Source: Ktedonobacteria bacterium
Lineage (GTDB): Bacteria > Chloroflexota > Ktedonobacteria > Ktedonobacterales > JACDGC01
Direction: 5' to 3'
Length of the DNA stretch: 64,000 nt
NCBI GenBank assembly: GCA_027459785.1
Contig: DAIDGU010000019.1
Span: forward strand, 1 to 64,000
Shown one piece after another: positions 48,483 through 57,012 of this stretch; position 1 is the first letter of the stretch; every line of letters starts with the position of its first letter. A program made the translations under genes and the position numbers. A model generated the notes under the pieces. The model was not told where the DNA came from. It ran no database searches and worked only from the letters and a program-made list of their open reading frames with translations.

Positions 48483-50006
48483 TCACGGCAGGCACAAACC
48501 AGGCGCGCAGACGCCGCTGAGCGCCAACGTGGCTGTGCGCCCCGTCGCCGCCGTGACCACACGGATCGCATGGTTGTTGGTATCCGCGACGTAAAGCACA
48601 TCCCCGGCAGCCGAGATGCCACCCGGCTCGTAGAAGCGCGCGTCGCGCCCCGCGCCATTCGCGTCGCCGGCGGTGCCGTCGCCCGCCAGCGTCTGCACGC
48701 GCCCCGTCGGCGGGTCCAGCCGGCGGATCGCATGGTTATAGGTGTCGGCGACGTAGAGATGGTCGCCGTGCCAGGCCACACCTAGCGGATGCTGGAAGCG
48801 CGCCGCGTCACCCGTGCCGTCGCGCAAGCCGAAATCGAAGAGGTCGCCACCCGCCAGCGTTGTGACCGTCGGTTCCGCCGCCGTTAGGTCAACGGCGCGG
48901 ATGCAACTGATCTCGCTGTCGGCGACATACAGATGCCGCCCATCATCGCTCAGCGCCAGGCCGCTCGGCTGGGCGAAGGCTGCCTCGCGCGCGTCGCCGT
49001 CGCGCCGTCCCTCGCCGCTGGAACCGACCGCCGCGCTGATGGTCTCGCCAGCAAGATCCAGCGCCCAGATCTGGTGCTGGCCGGCCATGGCGATCCAGAG
49101 CGTGCCGTCGCGCAGGGCCAGATCCCACGGCGAGTTGAGCGCGGTCGCGCGGGCAGGGCCAGCGGGGAAGCGCAGCCGGTTCTGCGCGCCGGTGCCGGCG
49201 ACGGTGCTGACGACCTGCGTCACCAGATCGATCCGCCGGATAAGATGGTTGTTCGTGTCGGCAACGTAAAGGACTTGCTGTGCGGCGTCCAGCGCCAACC
49301 CCTGGGGGCTGTTGAACATGGCGGCATCGGCGGGGCCGTCTGTGTTGCCCGGCTGGCCGGTGCCGATGGTGGCGATATGCGCGCCCGCCAGTGTGGTGAC
49401 GACGATGCGGTGATTGCCGCTGTCGGCGATATAGAGCCGGTCGCCCGTCGCGTCCGCGAGGATCTTGCCCGGATAGCGCAGGGCAGTGGTGGGCGTCTCC
49501 GCGAATTCGAGGCGCAGCGGCAGGGGGGCGTCGTCCAGCGCGTCGCGCTCGCGCAGCACCCGCAATGCCTGGCCGATGGCGGCGTCGAGTTGCGCGCCGT
49601 GGCCCTCGCCCGGCACCGTCGCCAGCAGATAGCCCTGCGGATCGACCAACACCAGCGTCGGCCAGCCGCGCACACTGAAGGCGTCCCACAGGCGGTTGCC
49701 GGCGTCTACCACCACGGGATGCCGGATGGCGTTGCGTTCGACCGCCGCGCGGATGTGCGCGATCTCCTGCTCGTTCGTGAACTTGGCAGAATGCACGCCG
49801 ATGACGACGAAGGGCTGATCGGCATACTTCGCCTCGATGGCGCGTACCTCTTCCAGCACATGCAGGCAGTTGATACAACAATACGTCCAGAAGTCGAGCA
49901 AAACGAGCTTGCCACGCAGTTTGTCCCACGTGAGCGGCTCCTCGGTATTCAACCATGCGCTGCCCACCAGGGCGGGGGCGCGCACGGGTTCGCGCTGCAA
50001 GGTCAT
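48483..50006 (-). CDS. Thioredoxin-fold/NHL-propeller protein (NHLRC2-like)
   Basis: 507 residues. An N-terminal TlpA/thioredoxin-like domain (about 15-160: LRGKLVLLDFWTYCCINCLH) carries Cys43, Cys44 and Cys47, so the redox site is CCxxC rather than CxxC. Then come six or so NHL blades, for example LYIADSGNHRIVV, LYVADTNNHLIRRID, LYVADTYNHAIRRLD. The human homologue NHLRC2 has the same two domains and the same CCINC site. No signal peptide is seen. ATG 50006 has aggag 8 bases upstream. Confidence 0.9.
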   Translation of the reverse strand: MTLQREPVRAPALVGSAWLNTEEPLTWDKLRGKLVLLDFWTYCCINCLHVLEEVRAIEAKYADQPFVVIGVHSAKFTNEQEIAHIRAAVERNAIRHPVVVDAGNRLWDAFSVRGWPTLVLVDPQGYLLATVPGEGHGAQLDAAIGQALRVLRERDALDDAPLPLRLEFAETPTTALRYPGKILADATGDRLYIADSGNHRIVVTTLAGAHIATIGTGQPGNTDGPADAAMFNSPQGLALDAAQQVLYVADTNNHLIRRIDLVTQVVSTVAGTGAQNRLRFPAGPARATALNSPWDLALRDGTLWIAMAGQHQIWALDLAGETISAAVGSSGEGRRDGDAREAAFAQPSGLALSDDGRHLYVADSEISCIRAVDLTAAEPTVTTLAGGDLFDFGLRDGTGDAARFQHPLGVAWHGDHLYVADTYNHAIRRLDPPTGRVQTLAGDGTAGDANGAGRDARFYEPGGISAAGDVLYVADTNNHAIRVVTAATGRTATLALSGVCAPGLCLP

Positions 50007-50137
50007 GGCGATGCTCCTGTGGCGAGATGATCACTCTGCATCGTAGCGCGAATCGCGCATGCGGTGCCACTCCCCTTTTCAGTCGCGCCCCCTGCTGCCG
50101 GCGTTACAGCTACAACGCCAGCCCGATCCATTCCCTC

Positions 50138-50166
50138 TTGACTACGTATGCTTGGACAGATATACT
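50138..50166 (+). promoter_or_regulatory. Promoter of the endonuclease VII gene
   Basis: TTGACT (50138-50143), 17-base spacer, TATACT (50161-50166), about 50 bases before the start codon. Confidence 0.75.
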
Positions 50167-50217
50167 AGCTGTTGAAACAGCGCGACCACTTATTACCACA
50201 AAGGAGCAGCGAATCCC

Positions 50218-50895
50218 ATGAGTGCCGACGAACACCTGATCCTGTGCCTCCGTTGCCAAGCATATCGCCCCATCACCAAGTTCCGTATCAAATTTCCGCT
50301 CGACCCCCTTAAAGATCCAGCTTTGATTTACCGGCCACGTGCAACCTGCAAAGTCTGCACCGCCCAAAAGAAACACGTTATAGAAGTACGTGACTTAGCA
50401 TTACATCCCAAAGTCCCACCTCCTGGTGTTACAACAAAAAGATGCAAGGAATGTGGTGAGGAGAAGCTTTTCTCAGAGTTTTATAGATTGCGGAGTGGGG
50501 TATGGGGTCTCGACCCCCGTTGCAAAAGATGCAAATCAACAGGCGAAGCAGCACGGCAACGACGCAAGTGGCGGGAAACCAGAGAAGTTATGGCAGAACG
50601 TCGCTATGGCCTTACTCCCGAACGGTACGAAGCGTTATATGAGAGGCAAGGCAAGGCGTGTGGCATCTGTGGCACACCCAGTACTAAGCATCGATTACAT
50701 ATCGATCATAACCATACGACAGGCGTCGTGCGTGGATTATTGTGTGTTCGTTGCAACACGTTTATCGGGCAAGCGCGCGAAAAGATAATTTTTCTTGAAC
50801 GTGCCGCCGCGTATCTTTATGCCGAAACCCATGATTTAGACCCCTTGGATGTCACCGCTACTGTTTATTACGAGTTGCAACGCCACTCGTGGTGA
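50218..50895 (+). CDS. Recombination endonuclease VII family protein (HNH-like)
   Basis: 225 residues. The C-terminal domain (about 145-185) has CGICG, HIDHNHTTGVVRGLLCVRCN: paired Cys (148/151, 176/179) bind zinc, and His161/Asp163/His164/His166 form the nuclease centre. N-terminally there are extra Cys pairs (10/13, 44/47, 76/79, 102/105), suggesting two further zinc knuckles. Endonuclease VII resolves branched DNA in phages; chromosomal copies are usually prophage or mobile-element derived. Lower GC than neighbours supports transfer. Shine-Dalgarno aaggag is 11 bases upstream. Confidence 0.85.
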   Translation: MSADEHLILCLRCQAYRPITKFRIKFPLDPLKDPALIYRPRATCKVCTAQKKHVIEVRDLALHPKVPPPGVTTKRCKECGEEKLFSEFYRLRSGVWGLDPRCKRCKSTGEAARQRRKWRETREVMAERRYGLTPERYEALYERQGKACGICGTPSTKHRLHIDHNHTTGVVRGLLCVRCNTFIGQAREKIIFLERAAAYLYAETHDLDPLDVTATVYYELQRHSW

Positions 50896-50899
50896 AGGC

Positions 50900-50929
50900 T
50901 TGACAAATCACGCGAACTGTGATTATAAT
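50900..50929 (+). promoter_or_regulatory. Consensus promoter of tRNA-Gly
   Basis: TTGACA (50900-50905) and TATAAT (50924-50929), both perfect, with an 18-base spacer. Confidence 0.85.
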
Positions 50930-50941
50930 ATCTCTGTAGTT

Positions 50942-50966
50942 CAGCGGTACATCCTATGTACCGCTG
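50942..50966 (+). other. Leader hairpin before tRNA-Gly containing a D-arm mimic
   Basis: Perfect 11-bp inverted repeat cagcggtacat / atgtaccgctg with a 3-base loop, 4 bases before the tRNA. Its left side, tagttcagcggta (50937-50949), matches the tRNA's own D-arm (tagttcagtggta) at 12 of 13 bases. Confidence 0.75.
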
Positions 50967-50970
50967 GCAC

Positions 50971-51045
50971 GCGCCGGTAGTTCAGTGGTAGAATGCCTCC
51001 TTGCCAAGGAGGATGTCCCGAGTTCGAGTCTCGGTCGGCGCACCA
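50971..51045 (+). tRNA. tRNA-Gly (anticodon GCC)
   Basis: 75 bases with encoded CCA. Acceptor gcgccgg/tcggcgc, anticodon stem cctcc/ggagg with loop ttgccaa (anticodon GCC), T-arm ccgag-ttcgagt-ctcgg. Confidence 0.95.
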
Positions 51046-51051
51046 TTGCTT

Positions 51052-51082
51052 GCCCCAGGTCGTGTGACCTGGGGCTTTTTTT
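51052..51082 (+). terminator. Rho-independent terminator of tRNA-Gly
   Basis: Perfect 10-bp stem gccccaggtc/gacctggggc with gtgt loop, then seven T. Confidence 0.93.
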
Positions 51083-51138
51083 GTTGTGGTATTCTCAGGC
51101 GAGCATATGGCGTGGTGGCACGGCGCAAGGAGCGGGCA

Positions 51139-51447
51139 ATGATTATCGCGGCAATGAACAGCAGGGTTGTTGTTTACACCGGCGGATTGGTCGCCTTCGC
51201 GGCGTTATGGCTCGCGGGGACGTGGCAGGCGGTGCAGGTGCTGCGGCGTGAGCGGCGCATCCTGGCGACGCCCCTGGCGGTGCTGACGGTGGAATATCGT
51301 GACGACGAAGTGGCGTTCGCTCGCGTGGCGGATGCCCGCCGCACCGGTCGCCGCACGCTCGGCGGCATCATCGTCACCGCGCTACTCTGCGCCTTCGTGC
51401 TGTTGCTGCTACTGCTCGTCGTCCTCAGCGCGGCGAGCGTGGTGTGA
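51139..51447 (+). CDS. Small membrane protein, two helices
   Basis: 102 residues: membrane segments at about 10-30 and 75-100, with a charged middle (LRRERRILATPLAVLTVEYRDDEVAF). The reading frame continues upstream through tRNA-Gly, but ATG 51139 with aaggag 7 bases ahead is the real start. Function unknown. Confidence 0.62.
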   Translation: MIIAAMNSRVVVYTGGLVAFAALWLAGTWQAVQVLRRERRILATPLAVLTVEYRDDEVAFARVADARRTGRRTLGGIIVTALLCAFVLLLLLLVVLSAASVV

Positions 51448-51496
51448 AGGAGCCAAATCTATATTTTACCTTTAGCATCATTGCCTTGTTGACACG

Positions 51497-51652
51497 CTAA
51501 GGCAAGCGGTAGTTGGCACCCCTAAATAATTCCTGCAACTGCTGTTCGGGATTTCGTGTGTTTAATTCTTCCAGAAATTCAACTGCGGTCATATAACGAA
51601 CGCCAGCAAAAGATTTACGTGGCGGAAAATCCCGTGTGTTATTTCGCCTCAT
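51497..51652 (-). CDS. Small protein after the HTH gene, possibly truncated
   Basis: 51 residues from ATG 51652, which overlaps the end of the HTH gene by 14 bases. The sequence (FAGVRYMTAVEFLEELNTRNPEQQLQELFRGANYRLP in part) has no recognised motif. Overlap with an excisionase-like gene is typical of paired small genes in mobile DNA or toxin-antitoxin loci. Confidence 0.4.
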   Translation of the reverse strand: MRRNNTRDFPPRKSFAGVRYMTAVEFLEELNTRNPEQQLQELFRGANYRLP

Positions 51653-52037
51653 CTTTCGGCCACACCACTGGACGGCGACTGCGCTGAATCTCCTCATTGA
51701 GTTCTTCTTGGGATGGAAGTGGCTCGATAGATATAAGGGCATTTGCTAAGGGGCGATATGCATCAATGCTATCCACTGGAATCACGACACGCCCGCCTAA
51801 CCGATAACCTTTCAGAATCCCGCGAGTTACCCAGTTTTTGACTGTCTGGCTCGTCACACCGATAATTGTTGCCGCTTCACTTGCCGTGTAAAAGGCTTTA
51901 GGCGTTTGTGGACTAAGAGCGGTCAGTTCAACGACCAATTTTTCTATGATCTGTGCTTCTTCAAGCAACCCTTTTTGGGCAAGCCGCTGTTGTGCATCGC
52001 GTGCCTGTTCCACCAATTGCAAAAGCTTTGTTGCCAT
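51639..52037 (-). CDS. Excisionase/MerR-like helix-turn-helix protein
   Basis: 132 residues. An N-terminal helical half (QLVEQARDAQQRLAQKGLLEEA) precedes the DNA-binding helix-turn-helix: YTASEAATIIGVTSQTVKNW, then VTRGILKGYRLGGRVVIP, the pattern of excisionase-family domains. These regulate mobile-element excision or act as antitoxins. ATG 52037 was chosen over the upstream start at 52091. Lower GC than the chromosome average. Confidence 0.75.
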   Translation of the reverse strand: MATKLLQLVEQARDAQQRLAQKGLLEEAQIIEKLVVELTALSPQTPKAFYTASEAATIIGVTSQTVKNWVTRGILKGYRLGGRVVIPVDSIDAYRPLANALISIEPLPSQEELNEEIQRSRRPVVWPKDEAK

Positions 52038-52125
52038 AAAAACGTATCCTACTCTCTTTGGGATATTTGTATGATACCACAAAAAAGGCAAAGACTACAA
52101 ACCGCTGTGTTTATGTCACCCACCA

Positions 52126-52278
52126 TCATATGCGCTTTAAATCGAAAAGCGGCAGCCCCGTTTGTGCTGTGATGTAGGCGTTGAGCGCGGCGAGTTCGTC
52201 ATCGGTAGCCGATGTTGTGCGCAAAAACGTCGGATTCCAGCGGATGATAGTGGTGGCACTGGCCAGCTTATGCCACCA
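52126..52278 (-). pseudogene. Frameshifted C-terminal extension of the radical SAM gene
   Basis: Shifting one base at the cccc run (52279-52282; gggg on the coding strand) turns the terminal ...PRGVVA-stop into PRGWWHKLASATTIIRWNP, which continues TFLRTTSATDDELAALNAYI and ends TGLPLFDLKRI-stop at 52126. The sequence is protein-like and follows the gene directly, so a one-base insertion probably truncated the gene (or the assembly has an extra base). Confidence 0.55.
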
Positions 52279-53572
52279 CCCCGCGCGGGTGCGCCGGCAG
52301 CCGCACGCCGTCCGGCCCCTGGCGCACCGGCACGCTGAAGTTGCCGATGTGCAGGTCTGGCAGTTCGCGGCGCAGCAGCGCGATGAAGGCGCGGAGGCCC
52401 AGCGCGGGGCCGCGCGGCGGCAGTTTGGGCAGCAGCAGTTCGGGATCGATGTTGAGGTTGCGCAGTTGCACCAGGCGTGTGCCGGTGTCGCGCAGAAAGG
52501 CGATCCACGCCGCCGCCTCGTCTTCTGCGTCGGCCAGGCCCGGATAAAGCAGCAGATTGATTGACGTATAGATGCCCGCTTCGCGCGCCACGATCAGACT
52601 GCGCTTCACGTGGTCCAGCGTGTAGCCGATGGGGCGATAGTAGGCGTCATAGGTGGCGGGGCGCGCGGAGATCGTGCTGGCGCGCAGCGTGTCCAACCCG
52701 GCGGCACACAGGCGCGCGACCGCGCGGGGATTGCTGGCGTTAGTGTTGATGTTGATCGTCCCCATCGCCGTCTGGGCGCGCATCCCCTGGATCGCCCCTG
52801 CGATGGTGTGCCATTGCAGCAACGGTTCCCCCTCGCAGCCCTGGCCAAAGCTGAAGATCGCATCGGGCGCATGCGTCAGGTGGCGCACACCCACGGCGAC
52901 GATCTCATCAATCGTCGGCACGAAGGCCAGGCGATCTTGCGGCGATACCAGGCCGTCTTCCTCCTGCTTCGAGATGCAGCCGACGCAACGCGCATTGCAG
53001 CCACCCGCGACCGCGACAGCCCCCTCCCAACGCTCGAAAAACACGTTGCTCGCCGTGGGACACTGGTAGTCCAGCGCGCAGTGGGCATGGTGCGCCAGCA
53101 CGCGATTTTCCGGCTCCGCCAGCAGGCGGCGGCGCACGCGACGTTCAAGCTGACGGGGATCGAAGGCGTCGGGGTGCCAGCGCGCCGGATCGTCCGTCGG
53201 CACGGCGGCAGCGTAGATCGCGCCATCCAGCCCGGCGAGGGCGGTATAGCCGAAGAAGGGCAGCGTCTCCGCGTTGGCAGGGATCTCCGCCGGATCGGCC
53301 ATCTGGTAGCCCGGCACGCGCGTGCGTGTGTAGCCGATTGGCAGGAAGGCGGAGATCGCCCAGCCCGCCTGGGCTGGCAGCGCCACCCGCGCGCCCGCGT
53401 TGTCGCGCCCCACCGCCCGCCGGCCCGGCATCATCGCCACCGTCGCGCCAGCCGGCAACGGCAGCAGATCGGCGGGGTCCAGCGGCTGGCCCTCGTAATC
53501 CACGGCGGCCAGGTCGCGCGCCTCGGCGATGGCACCATCCGGCGTTACATAGAGCAGGTAGGGCTGGGACAT
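52268..53572 (-). CDS. Radical SAM protein
   Basis: 434 residues as read. The iron-sulphur site is GGCNARCVGCISKQ (Cx3Cx2C), in an unusually central position (about residue 192). An N-terminal half of about 180 residues without motifs I recognise precedes it. Downstream, FSFGQGCEGEPLLQW and TININTNASNPRAVARLCAAGLDTLR follow the SAM barrel pattern (GxGEPLL for the methionine carboxylate). Radical reaction and substrate unknown. The C-terminus is probably cut by a frameshift (see 52126-52278). Confidence 0.85.
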   Translation of the reverse strand: MSQPYLLYVTPDGAIAEARDLAAVDYEGQPLDPADLLPLPAGATVAMMPGRRAVGRDNAGARVALPAQAGWAISAFLPIGYTRTRVPGYQMADPAEIPANAETLPFFGYTALAGLDGAIYAAAVPTDDPARWHPDAFDPRQLERRVRRRLLAEPENRVLAHHAHCALDYQCPTASNVFFERWEGAVAVAGGCNARCVGCISKQEEDGLVSPQDRLAFVPTIDEIVAVGVRHLTHAPDAIFSFGQGCEGEPLLQWHTIAGAIQGMRAQTAMGTININTNASNPRAVARLCAAGLDTLRASTISARPATYDAYYRPIGYTLDHVKRSLIVAREAGIYTSINLLLYPGLADAEDEAAAWIAFLRDTGTRLVQLRNLNIDPELLLPKLPPRGPALGLRAFIALLRRELPDLHIGNFSVPVRQGPDGVRLPAHPRGVVA

Positions 53573-53614
53573 CTCGTTCTCTCTCGCTTCGCTGTTGGTA
53601 TATCGGCTGGCAGG

Positions 53615-54532
53615 TTAGGAGCCGAAGGTGATGCTCGTCGCCATCGGCAGGAAGTCGGTTTGCTCGACGCTGGCGAAGGTGGTGGGCGGCGCGAGGTAGA
53701 CGAGCAGGAAGGTTCCCGCGCTGCGGTCCGTCCCCAGAATCGTGCTGTCGTAGGGCTTGCCGTTGAGCGTCAGCGTCCCCGTCACTTTGTTCCAGGTGGT
53801 CGCACCCAGCGTCACCTTGGTCGGCCCCGCCGTCACCTTGATGTCTTTCACGCCTGCCGCCTGACCCACCTGCTCCGCAATGGTCGCGTATTGGCTGGGT
53901 GGCACGGTCTGCGTCAGCGGCACGACCAGAAAGAAATTAGCGAAATCGGTTGAGACGAACGCCTGAGCGGTGATGCCGCCAGCACTCTGCTGCGCCGGCA
54001 CCCAATTGAGCGGGTAATTCAGCCCATAGGTGCCATCCGGCGCGACGAAGGTGGTGAAGCCAGGGCCGGGCGCGGGAACGGGCAGGGTCGGTGCGGCGGT
54101 GGGGCTGGGCGTGGCCGGCACGGGCGTCGCTGTCGGCACTGCGGTAGCCGTGGGCGCAGCCAAGGCTGCCAGGGGACCGCTGCCGCTGCGCCCCAGCAGC
54201 GCCAGGCCGCCCAGCAACACCACGATCACGACGACGGCGAGGATGCCGAGCAGCGCGCCACTACCCCCCCGGCGCGTCGGTGGGGTTGCCGCTGGCGGCA
54301 CGTCCGAGGGCGCGGGCGGCTGATAGCCGGTGGGGTATGCCTGGGAAGTGATGGCGTCGAGGGTGGTGGGCGTGGTGGGAGCCATCGGCACCGTCGTCCC
54401 CACCGGATCAGGCTGGGCGTCCGCTGGCGGTGGGGTTGCCGCTGCCGCATTGACCGGCGCGCCGCAACTGGGACAAACGCCCGTGCTGAACGCGCTGGCG
54501 TTCAATTCGCGCCCACAGGTGGCACACTGCAT
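53615..54532 (-). CDS. Zinc-ribbon, membrane-anchored protein with PsbP-like outer domain
   Basis: 305 residues. N-terminal zinc ribbon (MQCATCGRELNASAFSTGVC, then CG), a Pro-rich cytoplasmic linker, one membrane helix (about 93-113, ALLGILAVVVIVVLLGGLALLG), a Pro/Thr/Ala stalk, and a C-terminal domain (GTYGLNYPLNWVPAQQSAG ... NFFLVVPLTQ) resembling PsbP-like lipid-exposed domains common in Chloroflexota. A sensory or scaffold role is possible. ATG 54532 has agcgagg 6 bases upstream. Confidence 0.75.
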   Translation of the reverse strand: MQCATCGRELNASAFSTGVCPSCGAPVNAAAATPPPADAQPDPVGTTVPMAPTTPTTLDAITSQAYPTGYQPPAPSDVPPAATPPTRRGGSGALLGILAVVVIVVLLGGLALLGRSGSGPLAALAAPTATAVPTATPVPATPSPTAAPTLPVPAPGPGFTTFVAPDGTYGLNYPLNWVPAQQSAGGITAQAFVSTDFANFFLVVPLTQTVPPSQYATIAEQVGQAAGVKDIKVTAGPTKVTLGATTWNKVTGTLTLNGKPYDSTILGTDRSAGTFLLVYLAPPTTFASVEQTDFLPMATSITFGS

Positions 54533-54632
54533 ATGATACCTCGCTTGGTGTGTAAGATAAGACTTGCCCTGATTCTATCAGATCTTGGGCTGCCAGTGCA
54601 GTGAGATCGGCACGTCCGCTCCATGCCCCTGT

Positions 54633-54666
54633 TGCTCCTACACCACTTGCCAGAAGTCCTGTGCAA
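54633..54666. repeat. 34-base dispersed repeat, copy 1
   Basis: tgctcctacaccacttgcca followed by gaagtcctgtgcaa; copy 2 is at 58995-59028 with two differences. Here it lies upstream of the zinc-ribbon membrane protein gene. Confidence 0.75.
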
Positions 54667-54676
54667 AGGAGCCAAC

Positions 54677-55279
54677 TCACAGGGGTAGGCCCGCTTGCAG
54701 GTAGGCCAGGCCGGCATCCACCGCCGCGAGATATTCAGCCAGCGGATTCGTCGTATCGGTGAAGAACGCGGCCAGCATCGTACCGATCATGGCACCCGCG
54801 AAGGTGCGCACCGCGAAGTCAGCAGCAGGACGCCCTACCCGCTCGGCCACTAACTGCGCGATCAAATCGATCATGCCGGCGAATTGATCCAGCATGCGCA
54901 TCCGCAGTTCCGGCACGGTGAAAATCAGGTGCGAGCGCACCCCTTGCTGGGCCACCACCTCGGCGGGCAAGCGCGTCAGCACATCGTGGATGGCCCCGCG
55001 CATCGCCTGGATCGGCCCCAACTCAGCGGGCTGGGCCTGGAAGGCGGCGATAAGCTGCGGATCGAGGTCATCCCACAGCACAATATCTTCCTTCGTGGGG
55101 AAGTAGCGGAAGAACGTACTCGGCGAGATCTCGGCGGCCTCGGCGATCTGCTCAATCGTCGTGGCCGCGTAGCCTTGTTCCTGAAAAAGCCGCAGCGCGT
55201 GGTGTTGAATCGCGGCTTTGGTCTTCGCTTTTTTGCGTTCGCGCCAGCCCGGCGCGGCGGCATCATGATGTGGCGACAA
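54677..55279 (-). CDS. TetR family transcriptional regulator
   Basis: 200 residues. The helix-turn-helix is ATTIEQIAEAAEISPSTFFRYF with PTKEDIVLWD after it; the remainder is the ligand-binding helical domain. It starts at TTG 55279 with gagga upstream, inside the exporter gene (17-base overlap), so it is co-translated with the exporter and probably represses the shared promoter. Confidence 0.9.
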   Translation of the reverse strand: MSPHHDAAAPGWRERKKAKTKAAIQHHALRLFQEQGYAATTIEQIAEAAEISPSTFFRYFPTKEDIVLWDDLDPQLIAAFQAQPAELGPIQAMRGAIHDVLTRLPAEVVAQQGVRSHLIFTVPELRMRMLDQFAGMIDLIAQLVAERVGRPAADFAVRTFAGAMIGTMLAAFFTDTTNPLAEYLAAVDAGLAYLQAGLPL

Positions 55280-56825
55280 GCTGTTCCTCTTGTGGCAAAG
55301 ATGTACCTGCCTGTGCAGTTGTACGGGTCTTCCCAGGCAGGAAGGCCAGCGTCAAGAAAATGCCCACCACGGCGATGCCTCCGGAAACCCAGAGCGCGCC
55401 ATCCATGCCGGCGACGAAAGCCGCGCGCACCGCTGCGGCCAAGGTGGGCGCACCAAGCTGGTGAGCTACCGCCAATCCACCAAAGACGCTGCCGCGCGCC
55501 GCCTGCGCCGCACCCGGAGGCAACCCGGCGACACCCAAGTGTGCCTGATAGACGGCGTTCAGGACACTGCCCAGGATCGCCGCGCCAAAGGGCGCGCCCG
55601 TTTTTTGCAGCGCGCTCATCACGGCAGCGCCGACGCCGCTCCGCTCGGCGGGCAGTTCCGACAAGGCACCCGATGCAGCCGTCGCCAGCCCCAGCCCCAT
55701 GCCCAAACCTGTCAGCGCCATCCATAGCGCCACGAACCCGCTGCCGGAGCCGGCATTCGTGCGCGCCCCCAGCATCAACCCAGCCGCCAGCACGGCGAAG
55801 CCGGTAGCGACGGTGATCTTCGCCCCCAACAGGCGCGCGACGCGATCCGCCGGTACGGCACCCAGCACCAGGCCGCCAATCAGCGGCAGCAGACGCAGCC
55901 CGGACCCTGTCGCGTTCATCCCCAGTACTGCCTGGAAATATTGCGGCATGGTGAAAAACACGCCGATCTGCGCCAGAATGCCAATGCCCGGTAGAATCAC
56001 GCCCCAGGTGAAAGCCGGCGAGCGGAACAAGCGCAGATCCACCAGTGGGCGACCGTGGGGGCGACGCCCCAACCAGCGTTCCCACAGAAAGAATACCACC
56101 AATACCACCAGCCCTGCTCCCATCTCGCCCAACGCGCCCATGTTGCCCCAGCCGTTTTGCCCGGCTTCGATCAAGCCGTAGGTCAGGACGACCAGGCCGG
56201 CGGTGGAGGTGAGGATGCCAACGGGGTCCAGCCCCGGACGCTCCGGCGCACGCGATTCCGGCACCCACACCAGCACGGCGAGCAGGCCCACCAGGGCCAC
56301 CGGCACATTGATCAAAAACACCCATCCCCACCAGTACTGGCTGAGCAACCAGCCACCCAGAATAGGGCCGACGGGCAGTGCCAAGAAGTTCGCCGCCGCC
56401 CAAATGCCCACGGCGCGGGGCCGTTCGGCCTCTGCGAACAACACCGTCAGCGCGGAAACCGCCATCACCACGATGGCCGCGCCCGCGATCCCCAATGCCA
56501 GGCGCGCGGCAATGAAGGCACCGGCGGTGGGCGCGAAGGCGCACGCGGCGGAGCCAGCGCCAAAGAGGGCCAGCGCGACGGCGACGACCTTTTTGCGCCC
56601 GAACCGGTCGCCCAGCAAACCGGCGGGCAACATGGCTGCCGCCAGCACCAGCAAATATCCCGACGTGAACCATTGCAGATCCGATTCTGATGCATGCAGC
56701 GCGGTCGCCAGGGTCGGCAACGCGACACTGATAATCGTGCCATCCAGACCCACCGCCAGCACGGCGAGCATCATCGCGCCCAGCGCCCACCAGCGGCGCG
56801 CACCCAGGTTATTCATGGCATTCAC
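55263..56825 (-). CDS. DHA2-family (EmrB/QacA) multidrug exporter
   Basis: 520 residues with about 14 membrane segments. Motifs: LDGTIISVALPTLATAL (TM1), GLLGDRFGRKKVVAVALALF (motif A), and GIAGAAIVVMAVSALTVLF (motif B region), LPVGPILGGWLL (motif C, 14-TM antiporters). Drug/proton antiporter, probably controlled by the downstream TetR gene. ATG 56825 has aagaaggtga directly before it. Confidence 0.9.
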   Translation of the reverse strand: MNAMNNLGARRWWALGAMMLAVLAVGLDGTIISVALPTLATALHASESDLQWFTSGYLLVLAAAMLPAGLLGDRFGRKKVVAVALALFGAGSAACAFAPTAGAFIAARLALGIAGAAIVVMAVSALTVLFAEAERPRAVGIWAAANFLALPVGPILGGWLLSQYWWGWVFLINVPVALVGLLAVLVWVPESRAPERPGLDPVGILTSTAGLVVLTYGLIEAGQNGWGNMGALGEMGAGLVVLVVFFLWERWLGRRPHGRPLVDLRLFRSPAFTWGVILPGIGILAQIGVFFTMPQYFQAVLGMNATGSGLRLLPLIGGLVLGAVPADRVARLLGAKITVATGFAVLAAGLMLGARTNAGSGSGFVALWMALTGLGMGLGLATAASGALSELPAERSGVGAAVMSALQKTGAPFGAAILGSVLNAVYQAHLGVAGLPPGAAQAARGSVFGGLAVAHQLGAPTLAAAVRAAFVAGMDGALWVSGGIAVVGIFLTLAFLPGKTRTTAQAGTSLPQEEQLVATS

Positions 56826-56853
56826 CTTCTTTTGGTTTTTTGTATATAATGAT

Positions 56854-56882
56854 AGTGTATATCAAAATATAGGCAGTGTCAA
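56854..56882 (-). promoter_or_regulatory. Promoter and possible operator of the exporter/TetR operon
   Basis: Minus strand TTGACA (56877-56882), 17-base spacer, TACACT (56854-56859). The surrounding bases 56842-56863 are AT-rich with repeated gtatat units, a plausible TetR site overlapping the -10. Confidence 0.55.
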
Positions 56883-57012
56883 GATGATCGCACTGATGGG
56901 ATACGACAGCGAAGCGCGCAGCAATGAAGATGTTCATCTCTGCTTCTCGCTAGAGTGCAAGCGCATTACCTCTTCTCGTTATTCGCGCCCTTTCGTGTTC
57001 TCGTTCCTCCCT

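Noticed and set aside
54976-56790. 604-codon minus-strand frame overlapping exporter and TetR
   Set aside because: Out-of-frame shadow of the DHA2 exporter, Gly/Arg-rich.
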